The notes beneath the pieces were generated by a model. That model made no database searches, was not told the DNA's origin, and saw only the letters and a program-made list of their open reading frames with translations. The position numbers and the translations under genes are program-made. Below, one piece after another: positions 14,401 through 24,655 of a stretch of 64,000 bases of DNA. Numbering within the stretch: position 1 is the stretch's first letter; each line of letters starts with the position of its first letter. The DNA comes from Trichopria drosophilae (lineage: Eukaryota > Arthropoda > Insecta > Hymenoptera > Diapriidae), in NCBI GenBank assembly GCA_030407085.1, contig CM059582.1, positions 16,163,501 through 16,227,500 of the forward strand, written 5' to 3'.

Positions 14401-17400
14401 ACTTACAGTCGAATTCTTGTTCTTCGACCTGCTAATTAAAAGTAAATCGCATCAACATAAGTAATCTGAAATATTTAGCGGCTTGTTTTTAGTTTCGGTA
14501 TTTTAAAAATGCAAGACCAAGACCAATAGGCAAGACGAACAGTTGTTTTAATCATCAGTACGATTTATTAGATTATTCTCTGTTGTTCGAATATCTTATG
14601 CAGCAATTTGTATCTTAGAATTTGATCTGAATATTTGTGAATTACTGTGTATTAAGTTGAGTTTAAACTAAAGTTTGTTCGTTCTTAAACTTCACTCTGA
14701 TAAGAAACTGTTGTGCTTCAGTGCTATTTAATACATTATGAAACAGCTTTCTTTCAGCTGCACAAAAGATTGACGAATGATAGTAAAATATGGACCAAAC
14801 ATTTAAGTTGTCGTTACTACTTAAGAAGTTAGGTTTACCATTTAGATAGTAAGTAAATCTCAGTAGCTCGTTAAGGGTCTTATTATTTCAATAATAGCTT
14901 TAACTAACTATGGAAAGTTGAAAATTATTTGTTATATGTCGGTTAAGAGGACGTCAATCGTTCCTGTTTTTGCGTTTAAAAACAATTAAATTTTATACTT
15001 CAGTAAACAGAGATTTTTTAGTGCGTTTAGTAGTGTTTAATGTTTAATCTTGACCTTAAATTATTATAATTGTGTCTATATAAAAAGTTAAGAATTCTTT
15101 CTTGTCAGGTTTCTCGTAGGGAAACCCAAGTACTCTAATATATCTAGCTTCAACCGATTTCGCAATAAAATTTTGCAGGAACGCAAATGTTGGTAACACA
15201 CTTTCACACGTACATATTATGGATTACATGGTTAAATTATATAACTTCCCAAAGCCACGTATATTTTTAATATTAGCAGGTATCGATTAAAAGAACTTTT
15301 GATCAATATTTAATCCATTCGCTAGCTGACTTGTATTTATTAGTTAATTCGTAATACCACAGATACATAATAAATGCGTGTCAACCGTAAAACTTCCAAG
15401 TTTTATATTTTCAAAGTTTCAAAGTGTAATTTTGGAAAATGTCATTGTCAACTATCATGGCGTTTCAATGAGCTACAATTATCCCCCTGTAATTTGCACC
15501 ACTGAGGAATTATCAGCTGTCTTAACACGTAATCCAGACCTCAGTTATGTCAATTAGCGATTAAGACATGTCCGCCTTGGCCATCCTGACTTCCATTTTA
15601 GAAGGCATGACAAAAGTTCAAGGAATAGCTCATTAACTAGCAACGATTCCACCAGCCGATATTTCCTACTGCCTTGCATAACACATTAACTCTATAGGCC
15701 ATGTCGAGACCGATTTGCACTTGAAACTCTTTACTTTCTTCTGCGCGTCAAAGTAACACCCGACGTGCGAATATCTAATGGCGAGAAATTCAATTTCTTG
15801 ATTCTTTTCTGGCACCAAATCTCCGTTGTTTTGTTGTTTTTCCAACTTCAGAGGACTTTTCTGATGCAGTTTTTGGATTGGGTACCAGAGCTAGTTTCTA
15901 AATTTTTGAACTTTTGTTTTTTGTTGTTTTTAAGTGTACTTTTCTGATTGCAGCTGAAATTGATAAACCTTGACAATCAATCATGAACTGTAACACGCGA
16001 GGCACTTACAATTCCGTGACATTCTGTCTCAATGCCGCCATTTCTATGACGGTTTTTATTCTTTTTGCAGAGTAATATTAGTAACTAACTGGTAATATAT
16101 AAATTTGATGGTGTACTACTTAAGAGACAAGGGGGATATCATAGAGGAATTGAAACATCTGTTTTTGCCTTTAAATCTTCATAATAATATTGAATTCTGA
16201 AAGGCGAAACAAATTTCTATTCTTTGGCAATGTTCGTATAGTAAGTTTTAAAAATTCGTTTTTTTGAACCTGATGAATGCTCAAATCGAACAGGGTTCAC
16301 CGACCAAAAATTTTGGCACCCCATTCCAAAAATTCTTTTTCCCAAAGGTTTAAGTAGGTTTTTTTTTTAGATACAGTAATGTTACCATTTTTTCGAAAAA
16401 TCTAATATGCATCACCTATTATTGCTGTGCAGATTCCAACAAATATTTTTTTTTCAGCTAAAATTTACTTTTTACGAATTAATATTGTACTTTATATTTT
16501 ATACCAGTATTTGAAGTGCTATTTTAAAGAATTTTGATTACTGTTTCGAAAAAATGGTCGAAACATGTTTCTTTGGTTTTCTGTACATGTCTGACAAAAA
16601 ATCATTTGAAAAAATGACATTTTGTAAAAGTGTCGGAGATGGTGGGTTCAAAGAATTTTATTGTTTCATATCACAACCGTGGGACAACAGGTCTTTACAA
16701 GTTTACTCTCATTTTTGTAAAAAATTGTAAAAAAATTCCTCCATATTTAACTAATTCCGTGTTATTTTATAGTATTTTCCGTACCTGCAATTTTCAACAA
16801 CTACGAATACGAATCAGTTATTTTTTACAGTAAGGGTTTCACGAAAGGGTTATGAAATCATGACCAAAGTAAGAAATAAAATATAATTAAAATACAAAAT
16901 ATACTGACCAATTTGTTCCACTTAATCAATGAGTGTTATCGAGTAATATAATAAAATTCACAGTTCTAAGAACGTTATTTAAATATTGTTTATTGGAGGA
17001 AATAATATTTCAGGTTCGCCATGTTCAATTTCGTATTTAAGTTTTAGAAAATTAGATGATATCATAATAAATTTAACAAATATTACAGAATAACTTTGTA
17101 TTATAATTAAAATATTGTAAAAACATCTTCTATAAAATTTAAAACATATTACTGATTTAACTTTTTTAAAAACATGTTTATGGATAAATTTTCCTTCATC
17201 GATCGATAAATAATAATCACAAGTTTTACAATCTATAAAATTGTGTGAAATCGTAGTTCTGAATCTAATAAAGATTTGAGCAATTAATTGGGAGATCTTA
17301 TATAGATAAAAAAATTACACGTGATTAATGAATAAAAGACAGGATTTTTCAATGATCTTCTTTTTCTATTATTTCACGCACTAGAATATCTTAATTTAGT

Positions 17401-20400
17401 TAATAAAAAAAAAGACATCAAAAATTTCTGGGCTTGAATATGTTGAAAAGTATTCCTAACACTTCAAAAAATCAGTTCCTAAACTTGCGTCCAAAAGGAA
17501 AATTTGTATGGAAAATATTAGGAACTTAACCAATTTGTCTCCGAAGAAGTCTAAAAATGTAGTACATTTCTTTGTGAATTGTATGAATTTGTTATTCTCG
17601 AGAATTTTTTATACAATTTTTTTTACAGCCATTTTAGACGGCATTTTCGCGTTATTTACACCCGTCTAAAATATTCCAATGCATGTAGGAAATGATAAAA
17701 AAAAAATTGAAAAATAGTGTTTTGTTATTCATTAACCACGAGTGATTGGTGTGTTTGAATTGCAGAATTTTTCGATCAGCAATAATAAAAAGTACAATTT
17801 CATGTTACATTTTTCATTTGGTTCTTAATGGGATAAAGCAGTTCTAAGTGTTACTTTTATATTATACAAGGAATACCTTTATATTTTATAAGGAACATTG
17901 GATTTAATACAAAATGCAAAGAAGTTACAGGATAATGCGATATAATCATTAAATCGCAGTAGATTTTCTAACTCATATCGTTTTTCTTTGGAGAAAACTG
18001 GATGTGATTAACTCATTAAGGATCAAATGTACATAAATTTAACACGAAGTTTGACAGTAATTTGTTGTATTAAAACGCAATGAAAAAATTGCTGGAATGG
18101 ATGTTTTTTTATTGTCCAAATCCCGCATTTTCGAATGGTGAATCGCAAATTGCTGCAAATTAAAAAATAAACAAACTACTAGCATTTATTTAACAAAAGT
18201 CACGATTTTTTCAGTAATCCGAATTTCTCAGATGGGTATACATTTTGCGTCAAAAATGTATGGGCTAGAAGATATACGTAATGAAAACAAAATTTATACA
18301 AAAGTGGCTCAAAAATGGGGACTTTTTGGTTCAAAATCATATCCGTGTGTACTCTACTAATCGACAAGAATGAAATCACTTTCAACTGGGTACCCAGGGG
18401 TTTTTAGGATCTCTGATTCTGAATTTGAAGTCAGTTTTCAAAAATTTAAAATGGCGGATCCAATATGCAGAACGAATTTATGGAAATCGATCAAAATTAT
18501 TGTTGCACTTGATACTCGGGTTTTTTTGAGCTCACTGATTCCGATTTTCAAGTTAGTTTTGAAAAATAACTAATCAAAATTGGGTTGCCTATACCGATTT
18601 ATGAAATTAATCAAGTAGGAACGGACTCGTTTTACTATGGGAGCTTGAATACATCTAATGCATTCAAACTACAAGTCGTTGCAACAAAAAAAATGTAAAT
18701 ATTCAACTTTTTTCTTCGTTTTTTTGACGCTTTTGTTAATGCGATTTGAATGAAAAATAATAAAAAAATTAGGTCGTGCGAAATGCCATTATTGTAAGCA
18801 ACACTAGTAAATGTCCGATTTGAATTTTTTTGTTTAATTTTATTAACTTTGTTATATTTAACGTCGAAAGAAATAGGGTTTTTAATCCTTAACTCTAATT
18901 ATGAAAAGCATCGATAAAAATAAGAAAGGTAGTGATTAAACGGACATAACTTCTTATCATAGTAAAAATAGTTATTGTATGGTATATTTGACAAAATTCT
19001 ACATTAACAAATGAAGTCAACAACAAATTTTCACGTTGTTCCTTCTAATTTTCTATCTTTTCTTGTGGTTCTTTTAACTTTTTGTCTCTCTTTGTGTATA
19101 TGTTAGTTAGGTGTATATACTAACATGTGGTTTGTTGATTTTTGAACCCAGATGAGATTTTATTAACATTTGTCGACTTTTCTTGCTATTTGTAACTTAA
19201 AGATTATTTTACATTTTCGTCAACAGATAAAATCATTTGAATTGTCAGATCACACACTGTTTTCTTTGTATAGTTCTAACATGGACTACGATTGTGTCTC
19301 ACGACATTTTTTACCCAAAATTTCCGCAAATATTATACTCAGTAAACCAATATTTACTTTAAATATTAACATTAGGACCTGCAGTTACTTACTTTTTTTT
19401 GTTAGGTAAATTAAGTACATACAGTCGAACTTTCTTAGTAATATTTTTCTGTTTCTAAAGGAAGAAAACGTGTCTATAGAATTTTGAGAATTAAGAAACA
19501 TTATTAGCCATTAAGTTCTGCAAAAATGATACAATTAGCTGTTTTAATAAGTTTTTATTTCTTATTTGCTTCAACGTTTTTAATCTCTGAAAAAAAAGAG
19601 TTTTCATATTTTTTTTATGTATCGCAATTAGGGCAATTTCTGATACAAATATTAAACATTTTCTAGCATAATTTGTCTCAAAAGTACTATACGGGCAGAC
19701 AAAAAACGTTTTTACTTAAAAAAAAAAATATTTATTTGATGTAAGGAAATTATGTTAAGGTAAGCCAGATTCACATTCTTAAAATTTGTTAAAAATAAAA
19801 ACGTATTTCCTTAAGACAACTTAAGACAATTTTTTCTTGCAACGATTAAAATATAATTAAAACCTTTTTTGGGTACTATTTAAGAATATAAGAATTAAGG
19901 AATATTTAAGAATTTTAATTTTCAGAAAAGTATTTGAAACTTTTATTGCTAAAATTTGGATCTAAAACAATAACTTGCAGCAGTTTTTGAAATGAAATAG
20001 TTTTAATTTATTGAGACGTATTCTTCCTTCAAACTTACAGGCAAGAATTCTGTAGCTACACAAAAAAAAATTAGTTATCGTGTGAACATATTTCTATACT
20101 AAATATAAGATAAGAATGTAAATTACATACAATTTAACGTAAAATTTTGAAATGGAGACCGACAAACTGTATGTTTTTTAAAATTTATTAACTAAATTTA
20201 GGTTGGAACCGAAAGATTCGTTTCTATAAGGTTACAAAAATGCGATATACCTCAATAATTATGGAATCGCAAGAAAAATAGGGATTGCTTAAATTATGAC
20301 AAACTACAAAGTAAAGCCAATAATAAGCATTTTTACCTTTTATTAAAACTAATTGGGCATATAAAAACATATTTTTTCGTAACAAGGGAGTAAAATTAAT

Positions 20401-23400
20401 TTTGATACATCGAATGGTCGCCGTCATGGGGAAAAAATTTACAACAAAAATTTCATAATCATAGTAAGTATACAATTTGGGTTTATATTTTAATTTGCAA
20501 CTGTAAAACTTCTGTCACATTGTACTGACGCTATTTCGAGAGTAAAATCGAATTTTACCTTGTCGAAAATATAATTATTACATAAAAATATCATTTAAAT
20601 TATTTGTATATTTACATCACTTAATTTTTAAGTATTACTAAAAATAATTATTCATTAATATTCATAAATACTTATGAAACTGTAAACTATAAACTTGTAC
20701 ATTGTATAACAAAACGTTTTAACGTCATTGACCGACTGTTCCGATTGTTATTCTGATGATGTACACATATATATCGATATCAGCCTATTGTTAGTTAAAA
20801 AAGAGAGCACCTCGATTTCGTTATATATTCGGTGCGGAAGAACTTCATATAATCGTCTACGATCTCCACAATCACAGTTGCAAACTGTTTTTCTAAATAG
20901 TAATGCAACGTTTTTTACAGACTACTACAGTTAATAAAAAACAAAACGTAAAGCAAACATTAGTTTCGTGAAAATCTTTAAATCTTATTCAGGATTATGT
21001 AAGTATATTTTGAATTATAATCAGTGATAAGAACATTTTTTTATGTACGGTAGTGACGATAAGTCATAATTATTGCAACATATGTTTCCGCATAGATGTC
21101 AGATTAACTGAATCGCCAAGTACAATTAATAACAATATTTTATCTAGATTTGTGCAATATCATTAAACTATGTGCATGTTTAACGATCTGCACAAAATTT
21201 TCACGAAAATTCTCTTGTTTTAAGTTCTCTGAATTTCAAATTTAATTCTAAATCCAAAATGTTCGAAAACTATTCAATACATGCTCACTTTAATTAGTCT
21301 ATTATTAACTAGGCGCCTAATCTATTAATTTTACTAATCTAAATAAGTAGCGACAGAAATTCAAAAGAGTACATTACGAAAGAAACTTGAATTGAAATTA
21401 TTGAATTTTCATTTTGAAGCCACTACGTTCTACCTAACTCAAATTTAAATAATGGGATTCATTAAATTGATACTGATTTTTATTACAAAATATTATACTG
21501 TAACTAATTAGTGACTTCTTTGTCATAAATCCCCTGTTAAAAATTGAAAAATTCCTTTAATCAAATTGGTTTCAAATTTTTATGTTTTTAATATTTTTGT
21601 ATTTTTTTTATGTTTTTTCAGTCGAAAAACTGATGTTTTTTTTATTTCCAGACAGAACAGCGGTAGATAACATTTTTAATGTGCCATTAATGGCAAATCT
21701 TCTTTTATAGGTTTTCTCGCTTCAAAAAATTTACACAATTTTGAGAACACCATCAAATGCATTTGTAAAATCTTTCCAAAATAAGTAAAAAACAAAAAAA
21801 ATATTGCGTGTGATAAGATCCATCATTATGGATGATCAGAACTTTAACTTTAAAACTCGATTATTACAGGAAATTATTGATAGAAATGCAAAACACCCAA
21901 TTCATATAGCGGGCCAAAAAAATTTGCTTTAAAATTATTTGCTTCGTTCAAGAATAATTTTTTTGACGTGTCTCCCCCCCAACCCAAATTTGATTAGTTG
22001 AGAATTACTAAGTCGTAAACGAAAAGTGGTTTGCTCTTGAATTAGTAAGGGACCGTCTATAAAGTACTTAGTGCAGGTGAGGGGGGGGGGTCCAGAATAC
22101 AAAAAATTTTATGTAAGAAATTTTATTAATCGAAAGTTAAAGCCGACTATTTTATTAGAGAACTCTTGTTTTTTACTATTAAAATGGTAAAGTTGACTTA
22201 TTGCAGTAGTAAATAGTGGGAAGCCACAAAACTAAAAAATCAACAAGAAATTTCAAATCTTTATCAGTGTACATTAATTTGTATTTTATTAAAAAATTCA
22301 TTAAAAAACGAAAGGACATTTGTAATCGCATGTTACATTCATGTATTGAAAGTGTTTCAAAATTAAAACAATCGTATGATATGTAAATTTTTCTAATTTC
22401 CGAAAATACATTTTAATTTTAGATCAAGTGCCGTTTTGTATCAAATTATCATAAGATCGTAACATCATTTACGACAAAACGTGGTTAAAAAATTCTTTTG
22501 TGAGTAAGTGCACGTGCCGAAGTTAATTCAAGGTACTGAATAAAAATTTGAATCTATTGTTGATGAAAAAAGCCTGTACACGATGTCATTATGGGTCTTT
22601 TTTCATTTTGGACAACTTTAGAATTAATAATCAGATGACGTCATCATTTGTATACAAAATGTAACATAAAATGTTTTATATTTTTATATTGATCTACAAT
22701 TTTAATTCTTGCACATGGAATCGTTCATGGTAATTATATATTAATAGTTGAAACTATATAAAACTATAAATCTGTAATTGAATTAAGAAGACAAAATACT
22801 CAAAATAAAAAATAACTCCTTGACGTAGAAAATACGATTTCCTTAGTAAGTCACTTGGTCGATACGGCACGTGTATCAATTTTCAAATAGATACGTTTAA
22901 CCTTAAGTATTGATACTTTCATGAGTATTATTACAAAAGTTAACCTTTATAAAACCATCAAATTATTAAAAAATATTGAAAAACAGAATAGTTTTTTATG
23001 TATAAATAAACGTCTATTTAGGTGAAAATAAATATTTACTTAGTTTAAGGGGTGGCTTAATACCGATTTGTAGTTTTAATCCAATACTCTTTTAGCGACA
23101 GCGACATCATTTTTATTTAAAAACATGTCTTTGAGGGAGAATTGACAATGAAGAACTATTTTAAAGCTATTTTACGTATTTTTTATGAAAGTACGATAAA
23201 TTTCAGCGAATTCGGTTCAGAAACAAGGCAGAAATAGCAAGAATAAATTTCGCAGATAACAGGACATTGTGCCATAACTTTATTCTTGTGAATTATTGTT
23301 CGTTTCTGAATTCGATTTCGCTGAATTTTGCCGTTCATTCATAAAAAATGCGTAAGATAGCTTTAAAATAGATGTAGACTTGAAAATATGTATAGTTTCT

Positions 23401-23972
23401 GTTGAATTTGCATAATTTAAGTTAATTGATGATATCAACTTATACCTTAGCTGCCATAAGGAAGACTTGGAATAGGATATACTAAAAATGTGAAGGATGG
23501 TATATAAAATATATTTTCTCAATTCAAGCAAATGTTTTACTAGATCATTCGTTTATTACTTTGAAGCACAATTTTTTGCAGTAAATATGTGGACACTATC
23601 GGTAAAACGGTGGAATGAATGAATTTTTGTTATGTTGTTAAATAATAGAGTATTTTTAGTCAAGTTTTTAGATGTTAAAAGTTGCTAATCAACTTTGAAA
23701 CCAAAAATTTAGTTGCCTCGCTGCTGCAGAAATGTGTTTCATGAAATCGCTTTTTTACACTTTAGTCTATTTCACATTTAATTTTTGGTCTTACTTTGGT
23801 TCTCATTTTTATTTTCATATTGAATTAAAAGATTTTTTTTAGTACCTTTAAGATTTCGACTTACCTTGTGCAACATACTCTTCATCAGCATAGGAAACAT
23901 AACCCATCCAAACAAGATTCCCACGACGAACAAGACACCACCAGCAATTCCAAATTTTTGTATTCGATTCAT
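2198..23972 (-). CDS. SNMP1: Sensory neuron membrane protein 1-like (CD36 family), complete, 7 coding exons
   Basis: Two-pass membrane protein of the CD36/SNMP family, known in insects to sit in the dendrite membrane of olfactory neurons and to help deliver lipid pheromones to odorant receptors. Joining seven exons with GT-AG introns gives one open frame of 1575 nt (524 residues), the usual SNMP length. An N-terminal membrane segment covers about residues 7-29 and a C-terminal one about 446-474, with a large ectodomain between. Family signatures seen are [13 protein letters not shown] (57-69), KEIGPF (81-86), EEWKEK near 89, [11 protein letters not shown] (266-276) and FWIEEG near 420. Six ectodomain cysteines (263, 292, 328, 330, 336, 347) match the conserved disulfide set. 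Several N-glycosylation sequons occur. Introns 2-6 are short (531, 69, 77, 80 and 127 nt) while intron 1 is 19.3 kb. SNMP1 rather than SNMP2 is inferred from overall resemblance. Confidence 0.93.
2542..2768 (-). CDS. SNMP1: SNMP1 exon 6
   Basis: Residues 378-453 (last codon split TC/T). It begins [17 protein letters not shown] and contains AKKRLQFN and PLFWIEEG, both strongly conserved in SNMP proteins. It ends in the first turn of the C-terminal membrane helix. The acceptor is TGTACAG and the donor GTAAGT. Confidence 0.93.
2849..3316 (-). CDS. SNMP1: SNMP1 exon 5: ectodomain core
   Basis: Residues 222-377, the longest exon (468 nt, phase 0 at both ends). It contains all six disulfide cysteines and the FNGTDGTVF and KGIKTNRY motifs. 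The true exon starts 45 nt before the first ATG in this frame, at an AAAG acceptor, adding [15 protein letters not shown]. The donor is GTATCG, a weaker but usable site. Confidence 0.93.
3394..3596 (-). CDS. SNMP1: SNMP1 exon 4
   Basis: Residues 154-221, starting [11 protein letters not shown] and ending SIFGP. It includes [10 protein letters not shown] and FAGGAVC, the usual pre-loop cysteine pair. The acceptor is ATTTTAG and the donor GTAAGT. The exon ends in phase 0. Confidence 0.92.
3666..3859 (-). CDS. SNMP1: SNMP1 exon 3
   Basis: Residues 89-153 plus one base. The split codon GA/A gives [11 protein letters not shown], matching the family's EWKEKV block. The acceptor is CTACAG. The donor GTTAGT (3660-3665) deviates slightly from consensus but gives the only phase that fits exon 4. 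Confidence 0.9.
4391..4548 (-). CDS. SNMP1: SNMP1 exon 2
   Basis: Residues 37-89 (last codon split). The acceptor is TTTTACAG at 4549 onward and the donor is GTAAGG at 4385-4390. It carries [20 protein letters not shown] and VKEIGPF, two of the best conserved CD36-family blocks. It has no ATG of its own, so a search for ATG-started frames misses it. Confidence 0.93.
6139..7100. mobile_element. Candidate non-autonomous DNA element with GAGTGA/TCACTC subterminal repeats
   Basis: Both ends (6139-6300 and 7035-7100) are crowded with short gagtga and tcactc motifs in both orientations. The outer parts CAATTGTCGC (left) and GCGACAG before CAATTTG inverted (right) look like degenerate terminal inverted repeats. 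The middle is plain AT-rich sequence without a transposase. Boundaries are approximate. Confidence 0.45.
7440..8090. mobile_element. Foldback element enclosing a TGGTGGATCC repeat core
   Basis: The segment around 7475-7565 (tttcgaatggtttatgg, then ccgcaaattt) returns as an imperfect reverse complement at 7975-8075 (aaatttgcgg, then caccattcgaaag). The core near 7759 carries aaaaatggtggatcc, a motif shared with several other repeats in the window. A related left arm occurs in the same orientation at 18.08 kb, which supports an interspersed family. No coding capacity seen. Confidence 0.5.
9850..10760. repeat. Multi-unit inverted repeat (large imperfect palindrome)
   Basis: Three units reading like gccgttttgtatggagtata occur on the left (about 9885, 10035 and 10190). 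Reverse-complement units containing tatactccatttaaaacggc occur on the right (about 10425 and 10650). The markers aaaaactagtagcatttcgg at 10351 and 10573 show a direct period of about 222 bp inside the right arm. Short open frames here are by-products of the repeat. Confidence 0.6.
12333..12716. mobile_element. MITE with about 75-bp terminal inverted repeats
   Basis: The left end TTGTCCCACCAGTAAGAGTC matches the reverse complement of the right end, TTGTCCTGCCAGTAAGAGTC. The match continues through GCAGAAT and ATATGTACGCC. The 384-bp element holds an aaaatggtggatcc motif near its centre and no open frame of note. A related arm fragment occurs at about 12808-12850. Confidence 0.6.
13018..13419. 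mobile_element. Mariner-like MITE (CACTGAGAAAAGTGT ends, TA target duplication)
   Basis: The left end CACTGAGAAAAGTGTATTTTA is matched by an almost exact inverted right end TAAAAAACACTTTTCTCAGTG. TA dinucleotides flank both sides (13016-13017 and 13420-13421). At 402 bp it is too short for a transposase. A second element with the same ends lies at 27912-29149. Confidence 0.65.
13430..13620. repeat. Diverged copies of the GGCGGATCC-type interspersed repeat
   Basis: Two head-to-tail imperfect monomers of about 100 bp are seen. Each has a core like gaaatctgatttcagattcg next to cgaccccaaaaac and an 'atattggatatgccattttcaatttt' type block (reverse complement of AAAATGGCGGATCCAATAT-like copies). 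Related blocks are at 7.7, 12.5, 18.4, 26.8, 47.6 and 57.5 kb. Confidence 0.45.
18073..18640. repeat. Second copy of the 7.4-kb repeat family
   Basis: 18080-18215 resembles 7470-7610 in the same orientation, sharing cattttcgaatggt, aaattgctgcaaatt and agcatttatttaacaaaa. It is followed at 18390-18560 by tandem monomers with aaaatggcggatccaata. This looks like an old transposon-derived repeat, no longer intact. Confidence 0.45.
23865..23972 (-). CDS. SNMP1: SNMP1 exon 1: start and first membrane segment
   Basis: Encodes residues 1-36, beginning [12 protein letters not shown]. An ATG is followed by a glycine/hydrophobic helix ending in FGWVMFP, the typical SNMP N-terminal anchor. The exon ends in phase 0 at AAG before a strong GTAAGT donor (23859-23864). 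Joined to exon 2, the spacing to the GMWAKFPF motif matches known SNMPs with no missing residues. Confidence 0.9.
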
Positions 23973-24467
23973 CTTGTTTCTTTTGACACACTTGGCAGAT
24001 TAATTAGAAAACTTTTGGAAACACTGCGTAATTTGTCCCCACACTTCGTGGGTGTTATATGAATTCATCCGAAATGTGTGGAAATTCACTTATCCAGTCT
24101 AATTCAATCCGATGGCCGGTGATTTCGGATACCTGAGGATATTATTCATGTACTGAAGACATGTTTTGATGACAAGTAATTGATATTTATGAAATACAAA
24201 AGAAAAAAATGACTAACAATGAATAAAATGAAACTGGGTGGAAAACTGAATACAAATTACACTCTTTTTAACTACTTTTAGCATATAATTTTCGTACGAA
24301 TTCTTAAAAACTTTGGTTAAAATATAGGTAAAATGAGAAATCGTTGAATTTGTGTTCCTCTTAATGAATCTAAACAACGTCGCCAAACTGAATTTTTATT
24401 ATTTTTACTTTTTATTGATTATCTAAACATTGAACAATAATTTTCAGTCTGATTTTAATACAGACTG
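23973..24467. other. SNMP1 5' flank
   Basis: The first about 140 bp upstream of the start codon are somewhat GC-richer than the surroundings (cacacttggcag, ccacacttcgtggg, atccgatggccggtg), as expected of a promoter and 5' UTR. No clear TATA box was found at a fitting position, so the transcription start is not set. The rest is AT-rich with no feature seen. Confidence 0.35.
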
Positions 24468-24655
24468 AAAAAAAATGTCCTAATTTCAAGTAAATATTTA
24501 CTTGAATAGTCGCAACAAAAATCTATTTATAATAGAACAATAGTTTGTTACTTCAACTAAATATTAATTTGATTTTATCCAGCAAGTAAATATTTATTAA
24601 AGTTAAGAAAATATTTCCTTATTTTAAGTAAATATTTTGTGGCGACTATTCCATT
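24468..24655. mobile_element. Small MITE with AAGTAAATATTT subterminal repeats
   Basis: CAAGTAAATATTTACTTGAA near the left end is itself palindromic. AAGTAAATATTT recurs at about 24585 and 24629. GAATAGTCGCAACAAAA on the left is inverted as TTTTGTGGCGACTATTC on the right. No coding capacity. Confidence 0.45.

Larger units (their letters stand above)
4549..23864 (-). other. SNMP1: SNMP1 intron 1 (19.3 kb)
   Basis: Bounded by GTAAGT at 23859-23864 and TTTTACAG at 4549. Open frames inside are short, AT-driven and without family resemblance. It hosts inverted-repeat elements at 6.1-7.1, 7.4-8.1, 9.85-10.76, 12.3-12.7, 13.0-13.4 and 18.1-18.6 kb, listed separately. Apart from these and a few moderately GC-richer patches (9220-9360, 15470-15780) I see only anonymous AT-rich DNA. 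Confidence 0.8.

Noticed and set aside
22051..22095. GGGACCGTCTATAAAGTAC followed by a G-run, like a transposon end
   Set aside because: No partner end was found nearby, so no element could be delimited.
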